DNA from: Acanthosepion esculentum
Taxonomy: Eukaryota > Mollusca > Cephalopoda > Sepiida > Sepiidae
NCBI GenBank assembly: GCA_964036315.1
Contig: OZ038495.1
Location: forward strand, 26,866,690-26,930,689
Length of the DNA: 64,000 nucleotides
Reading direction: 5' to 3'
Position 1 is the stretch's first letter; each line of letters opens with the position of its first letter. Of the stretch, positions 1 through 12,151 are shown one piece after another. Under the pieces are notes generated by a model. It did not search any database. It was not told the DNA's origin and saw only the letters and a program-made list of their open reading frames with translations. A program made the translations under genes and the position numbers.

Positions 1-1050
1 ATCGCTCGAGTATAAATCAATCGCATATAATCGTATTAATTTGAATTAAACCTCACCTGTGATCTGTGCTGATTTCTTGAAGTTTTGGGATCGCCAAAGA
101 AAAAAGAAGATATTTAACTGAAGTTAAGCCAAACTGCGATGAAATCCAAAAATGCGAAAATGTTTCAAATGAACCGACGTTCGGCGCTCTTCTTTATCGT
201 ATACGTGAGCAAAGTCACCATTAATAAATGAACTAGTAATCTATAACATCATACTTATATCTACCTGAGCCGTGCGACTGTATTAATCTACGCTTAATAC
301 ATAGAAATAATCGCCTTGGGCGGATTAACGCGTATTCTGACAACATAAAATGGATTTCCCACCTCCTTTCTATTTTTTTTTATTTACCTCCGTTCATATA
401 ACGGAAGCAAAAAAAAAAAAAAAATGAAAAAAAATCCAGTTTCCGTTATCAGAATATTTTGTCTCACATTTTTCTTTTGTTTCAATTTCGTAATTTTCTG
501 CTGCAACCGCATTTCGGGTTAAAGATTATTTTTTCTGCTAAAAAGTGAAAACGTGTTTCTTTGGATTTAAGCGGATGCTAAACAAATCGACATAATCTTG
601 GAGGGGTTATTTATTTAAGTAACTAAGAAACACACGCGCACGCACGCACGCGCGCACACACATACAGACTGTGATAAATTCCTAATTGGGTAGCGTCTAG
701 CAGTCTTGAAAATCAATATTGACAATAATTGTTTATAGCTGGTCTCGAACCCCAGCTTCTGGTACTAGTGGGAGATACACAATTATCTTACTCACCAAGC
801 AGATATTTACTAAGCATCGTTTTGTTTAGCTCAACAACAGACCACAGTGGTCGGATACTCAGTGAAAATCGAATTCACTGCTTTAAGGAAGTTATTTGGC
901 AAGCAAACGTGGGCCTCCGAACAGCCTGGATCGTATTTCTTAAGAAATAAAGAATTAAAACCCTTGTTCGATCTTAAACAATTTGAGCCTACTTTAGATT
1001 CACGTTAAGAAAAATATACAATCATGGGACTGAATTATTATTTTTTTTTT
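1..1050. other. AT-rich sequence, no gene recognised
   Basis: No protein similarity is recognisable on either strand. A short CA/CG-alternating tract lies at about 631-666. The small ORF at 729-950 has no recognisable domain and I do not call it a gene. Confidence 0.6.
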
Positions 1051-1054
1051 ATTC

Positions 1055-1586
1055 TTATCACCCCAAGCAAGGCTGGATGCCACTAGCACGCAAGGGGTTA
1101 CAGAAGGTTTGGAGGAAGAGCAGATAGGAGTGGTAAAGGAGAGGATGTGGAGAAAGATAGTGGATCGATCAAGGCAAGGGGGTTACAGAAGATTTGGAGC
1201 AAGAGCAGATAGGAATGAAAGGTGAAAGGATGTGGAGAAGGGAAGTGGATAGATCAAGGCAACTGGAGATGTCGATTGACGTTACACTTAAATAGTTGAA
1301 GATTGTATTTGTCAGGGAAACAGGAATAAGGAAGGGAGTTCCACAGGCGAGATGTGCGAGATATGAAGCTATTGGAGTAGAAGAGACGTCTACATCTAAC
1401 AGTTTCAACGGTGAAGGGGTGGGAACGGGATGCCAGCCTCGTAGGACGTTTAAATTCATGAGGCCTAGGAACCAGCGAAAGCAGCTCATCGGAGCAATTA
1501 CCGTGAAAGTATTTGTAAAAAAGACAGAGCGAGGCAACGTCGCGTCCGTGAGAGAGCGACTGCAGACGAGATGACAGAATTTTCAT
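1055..1586 (-). mobile_element. LINE 3' end, Jockey-type reverse transcriptase C-terminus
   Basis: The minus strand encodes the last ~110 residues of a non-LTR reverse transcriptase (1254-1586). Landmarks are a block reading LQSLSHGRDVASL, then LFYKYFHG, TRLASRSHPFTVET, and RLWNSLP near the end. The 3' UTR ends with the family motif CCTTGCTTGGGGTGA followed by an A-rich tail at about 1040-1057. The copy is 5'-truncated and contains only the region after the RT palm. The UTR carries an 85 bp tandem duplication (units starting near 1096 and 1181) that is absent from the copies at 16.8 and 44.6 kb. Family assignment rests on my recognition of the Jockey-like C-terminal pattern; the exact clade is uncertain. 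Confidence 0.85.
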
Positions 1587-1589
1587 TTA

Positions 1590-2330
1590 AAAAGAAGGAA
1601 TCCTAGCCGTTGTTATAGATCCTGTAAAAATATTTGAGCATTAAAATAAGTTTTCAATATATGTTGCACAGACTTTCACTCACACAAAATAATTTATTGC
1701 ATGATTTATAGTAAGTATTTATCTTAAAATTACACCTCATACAAGTTTTATCTTTACAATAGTAAATAAGATCAAACATTTCAACAAATACTTGTATATT
1801 TTTATATAAAAATATAGAAGTGGTAATGGAACAGTGTGGAACCGTTTTTCATCAAATAGGACGACTTCACATAATCAAAAGAAGAATGAATGGATGCATC
1901 TACAAGAATCGCCTTACATCATTGAAGACTTCAAAATAAAGTGCAACTGGGTGTTTCAGCACCGATCCTAGACACAAACAAAACTGTTTTTCCAAATAAG
2001 AAAATCAACCTATTAAAGTGGCTGAATCAATCCTTTCATCAGAACCCAAATTAAAAAAATTGTCTATCATTGTCTGCTAAGTAATTTGAAAAATCTGCCA
2101 TGAAGAGCGATCCAAAACACAAGAGGAGTGTTCAAAGCTAACGGCTACTTATATGAAGTTAATTAAGGCTGTCATAGAAAATTAAGGTCTAGTCCACAAA
2201 GCATTAATTAGATTTTTCCTTTGAGTAGGGTTTTTGTATTCTATTTTTTCTTCATATTTTTATAAATATCCTTATCATCTGTCTATATTTCTGAGATGAG
2301 GTATTTTAATTGTTTACATTATTCACATTG
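1590..2330. other. AT-rich sequence, no gene recognised
   Basis: Short poly-A/T tracts only. No coding similarity or repeat boundary could be identified. Confidence 0.55.
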
Positions 2331-2332
2331 TT

Positions 2333-2640
2333 CGGACAGTGGATAAAAGCGCTGGTTGGATCCAGTGACTTGACCCAAAGAGTTGTGAGTTGAATACCTG
2401 GCCAAGACAGTAGTGAACAAAAAGTTGGAGAGTTGAATTAAAGGGAGATAACTGAGACATCTGGAGGAGGTATGACACGTGAAACTAGAACGATCTATTA
2501 CAGTGGACGAAATAAAGAGTTCAGTTCGAAATTCCAATCACCTGAAGAAAGCCGGAGCATACAACGGCCGAAACGACGTGAACACGACAATAAAGATGAG
2601 GACAACAGTCCGAACAATGTAAATAATCTAAATATCTTTA
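2333..2640 (+). mobile_element. SINE-like repeat with PLE-type tail, copy 1
   Basis: This segment matches the reverse complement of 46600-46893 over its full length. It starts with a tRNA-like head (ACAGTGGATAAAAGCGCTGG, then GAGTTGAATACCTGG in B-box position). It ends with CACCTGAAGAAAGCCGGAGC and ACAACGGCCGAAACG. The other copy lies just downstream of a PLE endonuclease domain in the same orientation, so the tail may come from a PLE 3' end. I infer a SINE or short non-autonomous PLE relative. The ORF 2472-2666 inside it is not a gene. Confidence 0.6.
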
Positions 2641-2712
2641 TCATTTTATATAAATATATTTGTTAAAATTTTTGCTCGCACTCACTTGAATAGTAATTGT
2701 CCTAACTGTAGT

Positions 2713-2782
<70 letters not shown>

Positions 2783-2794
2783 ACTCAGGTCTTC

Positions 2795-2859
<65 letters not shown>

Positions 2860-2871
2860 ACTCAGGTCTTC

Positions 2872-2920
<49 letters not shown>

Positions 2921-2932
2921 ACAGAGGTCTTC

Positions 2933-2986
<54 letters not shown>

Positions 2987-2997
2987 CATCCAATTCG

Positions 2998-3057
<60 letters not shown>
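2713..3057. repeat. (CTAT)n tetranucleotide array with recurrent spacer
   Basis: Five blocks of CTAT are separated by short spacers. Three are nearly identical (CACTCAGGTCTTCTTAT, the third with CACAGAGG); the last reads CTCATCCAATTCGTAT. The repeated spacer shows a block-plus-spacer unit was duplicated as a whole. The 125-residue ORF of repeated YLSI is a by-product of the tetranucleotide. Confidence 0.95.
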
Positions 3058-3059
3058 AT

Positions 3060-3505
3060 GTAAATGATAAAACCGTATTAATTTGATGTTACAATTTTAC
3101 ATAGTTCCACATAACCAATCTTAGAAAATTTCATGTTTTTGAGAGGACACAGACAAATAAACTTTGTGTTTTATTTACTGATTTAATATACTGAGAAATG
3201 AATACAGCGATATAGAAGACAGATAAAAGAAAGCGATACACAAATTCTATGAACACTGTGCCTTTGTTTGACTGTTTATAAGGACTATTTCCTTGGATAA
3301 TGCCATTTAATACATTTGTAATAAGCATCTAAAATTCTTATGGCAATATCTTCTTCCTCTCTGTTATTAGAAGTTAATTTCTATGCAGCCTCTGAAATGT
3401 TATGACTCCCAAGTACGATAATTCACTGTTCAATAAGACACCAAGACATAAACTATTTAAAGTGTATTATTTATCTATCTGTTAATATCTATCTATGTCT
3501 GGAGA
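3060..3505. other. AT-rich sequence, no gene recognised
   Basis: No domain, terminal inverted repeat or RNA structure is apparent. Two short (CTAT)n runs near 3470-3496 border the MITE that follows. Confidence 0.55.
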
Positions 3506-3507
3506 TA

Positions 3508-3602
3508 TACAGGGTGTTCCAAAAGTCGCATTACCATTGATAACCTTGCAAATTTTATATTTATTCACCAAATGGAGTCATGTCTTTTGGAACACTCTTT
3601 AT
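3508..3602. mobile_element. short TA-flanked MITE (mariner-like ends)
   Basis: A ~95 bp element starts TACAGGGTGTTCCAAAAG and ends CTTTTGGAACACTCTTTATA. The ends are inverted copies bounded by TA, the target used by Tc1/mariner elements. It is too short to code for transposase. A longer relative lies at 3933-4147. Confidence 0.65.
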
Positions 3603-3932
3603 AATCTACGTGGTGCACGTTAGTGTGAATGACTCGAGTTGTTTTATAAATAAGTCCCGTCGCTTTTATGTTTGTTGCTTATGGCAGTGAATTATAGACA
3701 ATCTCCACAAAGATGAAGAAGAGGCTTGTAGCAACAGATATGCGCTTCTACTGAAGGATTCCGAGAACACGATGGACTAAACATGTGAGCAGCGACGAAG
3801 TTTTAAAGAAATTGGAAACTAAAAGAACACATACCTAAAATCAGAAAGGCCATTGATTATTTAGAATTTTTTTTATTGATTAACTTTAATTGGATGACTC
3901 AAATTACCCAGTTGAAAGAATACTTTATCATC

Positions 3933-4147
3933 TACAGGGTGTTTTCATGGTCGCATTATCAATGATAACATTGTAAATCTTATATTTATTAACCAAATGG
4001 AATCATGTTTCTGTGTGTGACAATATATTATGAAGAAATTTTATTGGATGAATTATGGTAGATGATGTCATGCAAATTCTCTGTGATTGGTATTTCTCAA
4101 GTGTATGTTTTATGCCAATTGTCGCGCGACTTTTGGAACACCCTGTA
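3933..4147. mobile_element. TA-flanked MITE, longer relative of 3508-3602
   Basis: It starts TACAGGGTGTTTTCATGGTC and ends TTTTGGAACACCCTGTA. The first ~80 bp resemble the interior of the 3508 element (GCATTA, TTATATTTATT, CCAAATGGA blocks), so the two are related copies. About 215 bp, non-coding. Confidence 0.65.
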
Positions 4148-4149
4148 TT

Positions 4150-4864
4150 GTAACTTTGTTCAAACAGTTTCTTTTCTGATTTATCAAATTATTTCTAACA
4201 GTCGACCAAGCAACATTAAGACAGTGAACATGTCTACTCAATTCCAGAATACATAATTTCGTTCAAATTAAATGAACCAACTTATAATACGTGAGCAAAT
4301 ATCAGATGTATTCTAAAGTATATTTTACGTGAAAACAAGAATTACGAATTAGGATTTGTAATATAAGTAGCTATAAATATAATTCTGATTGAAAAGGTTA
4401 ATCCGACACCTTAGATTTCTTGGGTTGCTACTGTTAAGAGGTTAAGACTTTTCATCAAATCAGTATTTGCTATGTGAGGTAATTTATATGGTATTTCTAG
4501 TAATCATGCTATGTCTGGCAATTACAAAACAAGTCAAATTTGCAATAAAAAACGGTGCTGTACTTGCCTAGTTAACCCTCGCGTATTGAATCCATTTTGC
4601 TGATAAAAAGTCTATCTGGCTATAAAAATTATTTTATTGTTACACGTTCCAATGAGAACATGAATTTTTCTAGCAAAAAAAAAAAAAAAAAAAAAATTAA
4701 GAGGAATTGTTAAGCACATTATCTATGCATAAAGCGTTCCTATTTCATAACCAAAATGTCTTGTTAGCAAAAGTTATATTTTGACATATTTATCCAATAT
4801 GATTCTATCTTTGCACTGTTATTGCATACTGTTAAATATTATATAAATTGTCGGATCTATCTCG
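4150..4864. other. AT-rich sequence with poly-A tract
   Basis: A poly-A run at about 4674-4696 could be a retroposon tail, but no body is recognisable. Nothing else supported. Confidence 0.5.
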
Positions 4865-5382
4865 CTTACTTTCTTATCGGCATTTTTATGTTATCTCACT
4901 AGCTACCTACTCCATGTCTCCAAGAGGAGAGAGAAATTAATAGAATTATATTTCTTTTTTGTTCTCAATATCTCAATGTTGGTTTTAGTTTCAAGAAATA
5001 GCGACAATACATATTTTTTCTTTATTACTTATTATTCTTATTTTCTTACTTTCTTATCGGAATTTTTATGTTATCTCACTAGCTACCTACTCTATGTCTC
5101 CAAGAGGAGAGAGAAATTAATAGAATTATATTTCTTTTTTTCTCAATATCTCAATGTTGGTTTTAGTTTCATGAAATGGCGACAATACATATTTTTTCTT
5201 TATTACTTATTATTCTTATTTTCTTACTTTCTTATCGGAATTTTTATGTTATCTCACTAGCTACCTACTCCATGTCTCCAAGAGGAGAGAGAAATTAATA
5301 GAATTATATTTCTTTTTTTCTCAACATCTCAATGTTGGTTTTAGTTTCATGCAATAGCGACAATACATATTTTTTCTTTATT
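4865..5382. repeat. tandem triplication, 178-180 bp unit
   Basis: Three head-to-tail copies of a unit starting TTCTTATCGG (at 4871, 5051 and 5229). Each contains CTAGCTACCTACTC, CCAAGAGGAGAGAG and GCGACAATACATA. Spacing is 180 then 178 bp. Divergence between units is small, so the duplication is recent. The 94-residue ORF across it has no domain and is an artefact of the repeat. Confidence 0.9.
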
Positions 5383-5389
5383 AATTTCA

Positions 5390-6960
5390 AGTCAGATTAT
5401 TAACCGTTGTGTTTTAATAACATCACCGCATGATGTTATCAAACGACATTTTGATTATTTGATAACATAAAAAATGTTTTAGAGACGTCTTATCAGTATC
5501 GTCCAAAAATGGTAAAGGGAAAGCTTCCCGTTGTTTACAACTAGGATTGCTAGTTTGACGATCATTAACGTAAAAAATCAAATCAAATCATTGAAAATGA
5601 TAATCATTTAACATTTTAGGACGATAATGAGTTTTGAAATTTTTGAGAATCGTTTTACTAATTGATTAACGATTTCAACAAAATAGTTTATTATTTTGTT
5701 TTTAACACAACACAAGAAACACTGAAATCTTTTACTCTCCTCAAGAAACAATTATTAAGGACTTTTATTTTCATCTATCAGTCTTGTAATGTATTGTTGA
5801 CGTCAAATAATTAAAAACAACTCCGTTATTCTTCGAATCATTATGCAAAATCTAAGATTGTATTCCTTAAAAACGGTGCGAATGGGATATATTGTCGTAA
5901 CAATGGATTGCTATTTATGAATTCTATTTATAAAGGAGAGAACTAACAATAGTCACAATATAGACCTGGTTGCATTTGATTTTGGATAATTATGCATCAA
6001 CCCAATATTATATTCAATTAATTTATGCAACAATTTTTTTAAATATAAATATATGAGTTGACTTTCTTTTACATTTTGAAGAATAAAAATTCGTCTTTGA
6101 AACAAGGTTTGTAGCAAACGAACTTTTTTTTTAAAAAGTTCTTAGAAATGAGAATTTATTGGCAAGGTTGATAAAATGTCCCCGCAAAGATAATATTCTA
6201 ACTCACAGTTGAGTTTTTGCCGCTGCAACAGTCGTTAATGGATATTTTCATCTTTCACCAAAGATGTTGTAAAGAGCTGGGTGTTGTTAGCATTAGAGGC
6301 TTCACCGCCGGCTTGCCATAAAGGAATAAGTAGTCGTGCTGAGTAGACAATTCTTGAATTTTTGTGACATGGTCAGACTGTCATTTCTGAGTCGACTCCA
6401 AGCAAATCCTGTGTTGACTAGCTTACTACTGAGAAACGTTTTATTTACTTTTTTTTTTGAGGATTATGAATTTTAAGAATCTATCCCAAGTAAACAATGA
6501 CTGCTTAAAAATATTTTTTCATACCACGTGACTTGGGCTGTACGATTTTATTGTGAGATTTCATGTCTTGCTAATCCGGACTCATTTCTAAATACTTTAT
6601 GATAAATTGGGCAAGAAGTATCTGAAGAAACTAGTTGTGTGTAGCCAGTTGGAAGTATGTCATATGAGTATAGCTGGTCAGGGCGACTTGGGACAGGTTG
6701 ACACAGCTACACACCCTAAAAATGTATTGTCATCATTCATCAGTTACTTTTTACGAGTGTTCATTTTTGCATTTGCGTAACCACACCTGTTTTCTCCTCA
6801 AAGAGCTTTGATTCTACGTAAATAATCCTTTCTGCATTTTAATCAGTAGTGTCATTTTACCAATTATCCTGATTGATTTTAAAAGCTGTACGTGATTTAT
6901 TTATGAAATCCTTAAAACGCGCTTTTGCTTCAGTGCTTTTAGTGTCATTTATCTATCCAT
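5390..6960. other. AT-rich sequence, no gene recognised
   Basis: Both strands were read for LINE, PLE, transposase and host-domain patterns without a hit. An AT-rich direct-repeat-like patch (TTGATAACATAAA / CATTTAACATTT) lies around 5450-5650. Confidence 0.5.
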
Positions 6961-6967
6961 ACAGTAG

Positions 6968-8690
6968 GTATTTTCATATGGTCTTATGATAATTTCTAAT
7001 AAAATGACCAATCTAACGTACTTGTTTTCATATACGCTTATCATAATTTTTAATCAAATGATCAATCTAACGTAGCTGTTTTCATATGCGCTTATCATAA
7101 TTTCTAATCGAATGACCCATATAACTTGTTTTCATATGGTCTTATCATAATTTCTAATCAAATGACCCATCTAACGTACTTGTTTTCATATGGTCTTATC
7201 ATAATTCCTAATCAAATGACCCATCTAACGTACTTGTTTTCATATGGTCTTATCATAATTTCTAATCAAATGACCTATCTAACGTACTTGTTTTCATATG
7301 GTCTTATCATAATTTCTAATCAAATGACCTATCTAACGTACTTGTTTTCATATGGTCTTATCATAATTTGTAATCAAATGACCCATCTAACGTACTTGTT
7401 TTCATATGGTCTTATCATAATTCCTAATCAAATGACCCATCTAACGTACTTGTTTTCATATGGTCTTATCATAATTTCTAATCAAATGACCTATCTAACA
7501 TACTTGTTTTCATATGGTCTTATCATAATTTCTAATCAAATGACCCATCTAACGTACTTGTTTTCATATGGTCTTATCATAATTTCTAATCAAATGACCT
7601 ATCTAACGTACTTGTTTTCATATGGTCTTATCATAATTTCTAATCAAATGACCTATCTAACGTACTTGTTTTCATATGGTCTTATCATAATTTCTAATCA
7701 AATGACACATCTAACGTACTTGTTTTCATATGGTCTTATCATAATTTGTAATCGAATGACCCATATAACTTACTTGTTTTCATATGGTCTTATCATAATT
7801 TCTAATCAAATGACCAATCTAACGTAGTTGTTTTCATATGGTCTTATCATAATTTCTAATCAAATGACCTATCTAACGTACTTGTTTTCATATGGTCTTA
7901 TCATAATTTCTAATCAAATGACCTATCTAACGTACTTGTTTTCATATGGTCTTATCATAATTTCTAATCAAATGACCCATCTAACGTACTTGTTTTCATA
8001 TGGTCTTATCATAATTCCTAATCAAATGACCCATCTAACGTACTTGTTTTCATATGGTCTTATCATAATTTCTAATCAAATGACCCATCTAACGTACTTG
8101 TTTTCATATGGTCTTATCATAATTTCTAATAAAATGACCTATCTAACGTACTTGTTTTCATATGGTCTTATCATAATTTCTAATCAAATGACCTATCTAA
8201 CGTACTTGTTTTCATATGGTCTTATCATAATTTCTAATCAAATGACCCATCTAACGTACTTGTTTTCATATGGTCTTATCATAATTTGTAATCGAATGAC
8301 CCATATAACTTACTTGTTTTCATATGGTCTTATCATAATTTCTAATCAAATGACCAATCTAACGTAGTTGTTTTCATATGGTCTTATCATAATTTCTAAT
8401 CAAATGACCTATCTAACGTACTTGTTTTCATATGGTCTTATCATAATTTCTAATCAAATGACCTACCTAACGTACTTGTTTTCATATGGTCTTATCATAA
8501 TTTCTAATCAAATGACCCATCTAACGTACTTGTTTTCATATGGTCTTATCATAATTTGTAATCGAATGACCCATATAACTTACTTGTTTTCATATGGTCT
8601 TATCATAATTTCTAATCAAATGACCAATCTAACGTAGTTGTTTTCATATGCGCTTATCTTAATTTCAAATTAAGTGACACATGTGCTGCC
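6968..8690. repeat. 54 bp satellite array, about 32 units
   Basis: The unit contains TTTTCATATGGTCTTATCAT, AATTTCTAATCAAATGACC and TATCTAACGTACTTG. Variation is concentrated at a few sites (TTTCTA/TTCCTA/TTTGTA; ACCTAT/ACCCAT/ACCAAT). The first three units and the last one are the most diverged, as expected at array edges. A marked unit (TTTGTAATCGAATGACCCAT, then ATATAACTTACTTG) recurs at 7741, 8281 and 8551, that is 10 and 5 units apart, showing block duplication. Because 54 is divisible by 3, one frame stays open and gives ORFs of up to 233 residues. These end only where a unit carries ACGTAG. They have no known domain and I do not call them genes. Confidence 0.95.
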
Positions 8691-8691
8691 C

Positions 8692-9665
8692 TGGACAAAT
8701 GCTAAAAAACATGTTGCTTTAGACAGCCAGTGTAAACTCGAATTCACAAAACACGGACCAATTCTATTGAAAAACGAAAGATTTTATTCCGTGAATCAGG
8801 TAAAAAATCTGAAAGAAAAATGAACAACAAAAAAAAAAGAAAGATGAGTCCAATGCGGCGAAAGAGACAGAAATAAAAAGAGGAAAGGGTAAGACTAGAT
8901 ACAGAGAAGGAAGCACGCAAGAACAAAGAAAGAAAAAATCAAACTGACTACGACTACAAGCAGTCCCAATGCGGTCTGGTGATGGAGAAAGTGACTACGA
9001 ACTGCGAAGCACGTATTGTAAATATGACAGCAACAAATTCGGAAAGGCAGCTCAGCGTTGAGAGCTAGAAAGAGGCAATTCACAATGGTAGACATGGTAA
9101 AAGAGCATGACTAAACCACTGAGCAAATTCTGCATAGAAAAGTCCTATATTTCGTTCCTAAATGTCAATAATTCTGAGCTAGAAAGTACAAGCTGGTTGA
9201 ATGAGCAACACAGAAATAAAGAGGCAACAAACTACTTGTCGTGCTACAATAATACATTTTCAATACAAAGGCGATGAAAAGGCTAAAGAAGAATTAAAAT
9301 AAAACATACCAAAGTAATATGGAAAGGCGTAGCGGCGAGCAAGGGTGCGTGCATGCAGGGACCGAACCAGGAAGAACTCTGAAGTTGCCGCCAAAAAGAA
9401 AACTCTATTCACGTGGCTTATCGCGTTGCCGAGAGTAGATAATAAAGGTAATGCGTGATATAAAAGGGAATAAAAGCTAAGGAAGCATAGTCTATGCTAG
9501 AAAACACAAAGAAAAGGGAACGGAAAAGATAAAAAAAAAAGAAAATAAGACAGTAACAAGAAAAAGACGTCGCATGGAGACGCGAGGTAAAAAGGTAAAC
9601 AAAATAAAAAAAAAGGTGTGCGGTGAATTTGTCCTTGATGATTGAAGGTCGACGTTACAAACGTG
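8692..9665. other. A-rich sequence between the satellite and an RTE relic
   Basis: The plus strand is purine-rich with many AAAGAAAG-type runs. No coding similarity found. A satellite-unit fragment at 9669-9693 closes this interval. Confidence 0.5.
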
Positions 9666-9668
9666 ATA

Positions 9669-9693
9669 ACCCATCTAACGTAGTCGTTTTCAT
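9669..9693 (+). repeat. isolated fragment of the 54 bp satellite unit
   Basis: The stretch ACCCATCTAACGTAG plus GTTTTCATA matches the satellite unit over about 25 bases with one mismatch, roughly 980 bp beyond the array end. It sits where the RTE-like reading frame loses similarity. Confidence 0.6.
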
Positions 9694-9696
9694 AAA

Positions 9697-10205
9697 GCGT
9701 AAAAGCTTTGCAGGATTCGTTAAGCGTAACCATTAAGTGTTTCATATCACTGACTGTATAGACAACCAAATCACAGTCATCAACATAAAGTAGGTCTTCT
9801 ATAAGAGCAATGAAAGCATTTCTTTTGGCAACAAATCTCCTGAGGTTGAATAATTTACCTGTTGCTCAATATTGTGCAGAGATTTTCACCGCTGTAATGC
9901 ATTTGCCAAGACAACAGAGGAAAATACAGTAAACAATGTTAACACAAGAATATTTTCATACACGATACCATTTCTTCCAGCCTTTCAAGATTCAATAAGG
10001 ATGCCTCCTATGTTTATACGAGCTTCCATATTATTATGAAATGATTTCACCAAGCTGACAAAGTGTGTAAGACATCCTAGCTTAAGAACAACAACCGTAA
10101 GGCCTCTGTCTATTCACAACGTCAAACGATTTCTCTAAGTCAGTAACCAAATATTGAGCTTGACGTTTTTGCTTGTAATTGCCTGGCAGTAAAATTCATA
10201 TTCAT
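9697..10205 (-). mobile_element. RTE-type LINE reverse transcriptase relic
   Basis: The minus strand encodes a decayed RT palm region. Read 5' to 3', recognisable blocks are TARQLQAK, DLEKSFDVVNRQ (the aspartate block, about 10121-10141), KLGCLTHFVSLVKSFHNNME, GGILIE, TGKLFNLRRF, and LLYVDDCDLV with the YVDD catalytic box at 9777-9788. Blocks alternate between frames, so several indels are present. The endonuclease and the C-terminal region are missing. Block order and the NLRR motif are typical of RTE-like elements in invertebrates. Confidence 0.8.
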
Positions 10206-10209
10206 TATT

Positions 10210-11660
10210 TCTTTAGTTTTAAACCACATTAAAATTCCGGAAGGGTATTTGTAGTTATTATTTTTGTGTGTTTAACCGTGAAAGTGGAATACCAGCAAAT
10301 ACTTTTCCAGCAGAAGAAAGGAATTCGATCTTTCTTGAATGTCCAAACACATCACGTACACCATTACCTTTGCAACACTGTATCTTTTCATTCTTTCGGA
10401 AAAAAATTCTTTATTCCATATATCATATATCATCGTGTGCATTCTCCTGGCAAGTTGCCCCACACCAACTCTCCATATACACACACATACATACATACGT
10501 ACATACGTACATAACTGGTGACTTAGCTTAAGTAACATCTGGATGTGAAAACCTCAAACACAAAAATCAAATTGATAAAATTTGGGCTCTGCATATAATG
10601 ATCTGTGCACATCTTCCGACAAGAATAAATAAAAATAAATACAATATAAACCAGAGACTTTCCGGCTTCTTGCCTTCCTGCTTCGTCACATAAAATGAAT
10701 GAGTCTTTTCTTATTTTAAATGCTAGTTATCATTTGAAATTTTAGGATCTCATTCCCTAAACCTAAAATACCAGATATTGCAATACGTTACTTATTTAAT
10801 TTTCTGTTCAGTATAAGGGGTTGAACTTAAAATCTATTGAACATGAGAAAATTGTACTAAATTTAGAAAATAAAAGTAATTGTATAAAAAGACATTGCCA
10901 TTCTATCAGTGATCATTACTTTACATCACTCTAATAGTTGCACTGGAACTTTTAATTACGAGCAATTTTTTTCGTTCACCGGTTTGGAGCTCTCGTTAGT
11001 ATAAAGTAGAGTTAATTTTTGACAAGTGGGAATTCAAATATTTATTAAATTTAGAGCTAATAAATATTTGAATTTCCGATTTTTAAAAATTGTAATTCTG
11101 TAGTCATTCTGTAAATTTTGGACAAGGTTTTCTTGCTGATAAAAAACGTTCTCAAAAATTCCTCTTCTCAAGGAAGGCAGAGACGCGAGGGTTTTAGGAA
11201 TCTATATTTATCGTTATTAATATGCAACTAAGAAAAAAAATTGCCTAGCGGGAACTGGCTCAATTAGCTAATTCTAATTAAGTTAGAAGACAAAAAACCG
11301 TTTTTGGCAATTTCCTTTGCTGCAAGCATCTAGTATTACGACACAGATTTCTGAACATGCCCGTTAAGGAGTTGAGATGGCGAAGTGCCAGGAAAAAATG
11401 TTATCTGACATTTTTCTCTTCTGCCAAAATATGAATATGAACTGATTGATATTAATGATTCATATTAAAACATTGCAATGCTAATTTAATATAGAAGTGA
11501 GTCGGATAGCTGACAGCTCAGTTAATTTGTTTGATACGCATGCTCACGTATTTATAATTACAAATACATAAAACTATGAAGTGCCTATGTAAATGTCACT
11601 ACATAGACACGGACATGTATTTATAAATAGGTACGATCAGACACAAACACATAATCACAC
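10210..11660. other. AT-rich sequence, short microsatellite, no gene
   Basis: A TACA/CGTA tract lies at about 10478-10513. Overlapping small ORFs at 10266-10538 occur in three frames with no domain. An imperfect AT-rich inverted repeat around AAATATTTATTA lies at 11035-11070. Confidence 0.5.
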
Positions 11661-11661
11661 A

Positions 11662-11699
11662 CACACATACGTATCTATCTATCTATCTATCTATCTATC

Positions 11700-11748
<49 letters not shown>

Positions 11749-11879
11749 AGATAGATAGATAGACGAAGGTGTATCAATAGGGTCATTATATAATGTTCAA
11801 TGAATGTTATTAATGTTCATCACCGAATCAAGTTACAAGATCATATTGAAAAAAAAATCAATATATCATTAAACTGCAG

Positions 11880-11957
<78 letters not shown>

Positions 11958-12110
11958 GTATAAAGTACAGTGTATGTGTTTGTGTGTGTGTGTGTCTATC
12001 TATCTTTATCTCTCTCTCTATATATATAGATAGATAATATTAGTGGTAAATATACTCATATATATGCAATCATATATCTAAAATATCTAAATATATATAC
12101 ATACATACAT

Positions 12111-12147
<37 letters not shown>
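11662..12147. repeat. compound microsatellite cluster
   Basis: In order: (ATCT)n, (TA)n and (ATAG)n at 11662-11764, which together form a self-complementary hairpin; (CA)n at 11880-11954; (GT)n at 11970-11999; and (CATA)n with (TA)n at 12090-12147. ORFs of repeated TH or YI are artefacts. Confidence 0.95.

Positions 12148-12149
<2 letters not shown>

Positions 12150-12151
<2 letters not shown>

Noticed and set aside
7126..8637. ORFs of 233, 179 and 89 residues with an 18-residue repeat
   Set aside because: They are the open frame of a 54 bp satellite, end only at a variant unit, and show no domain, start context or upstream exon.
6968..8690. CRISPR-like regular repeat
   Set aside because: Units are contiguous with no unique spacers, and the genome is eukaryotic; this is a tandem satellite.
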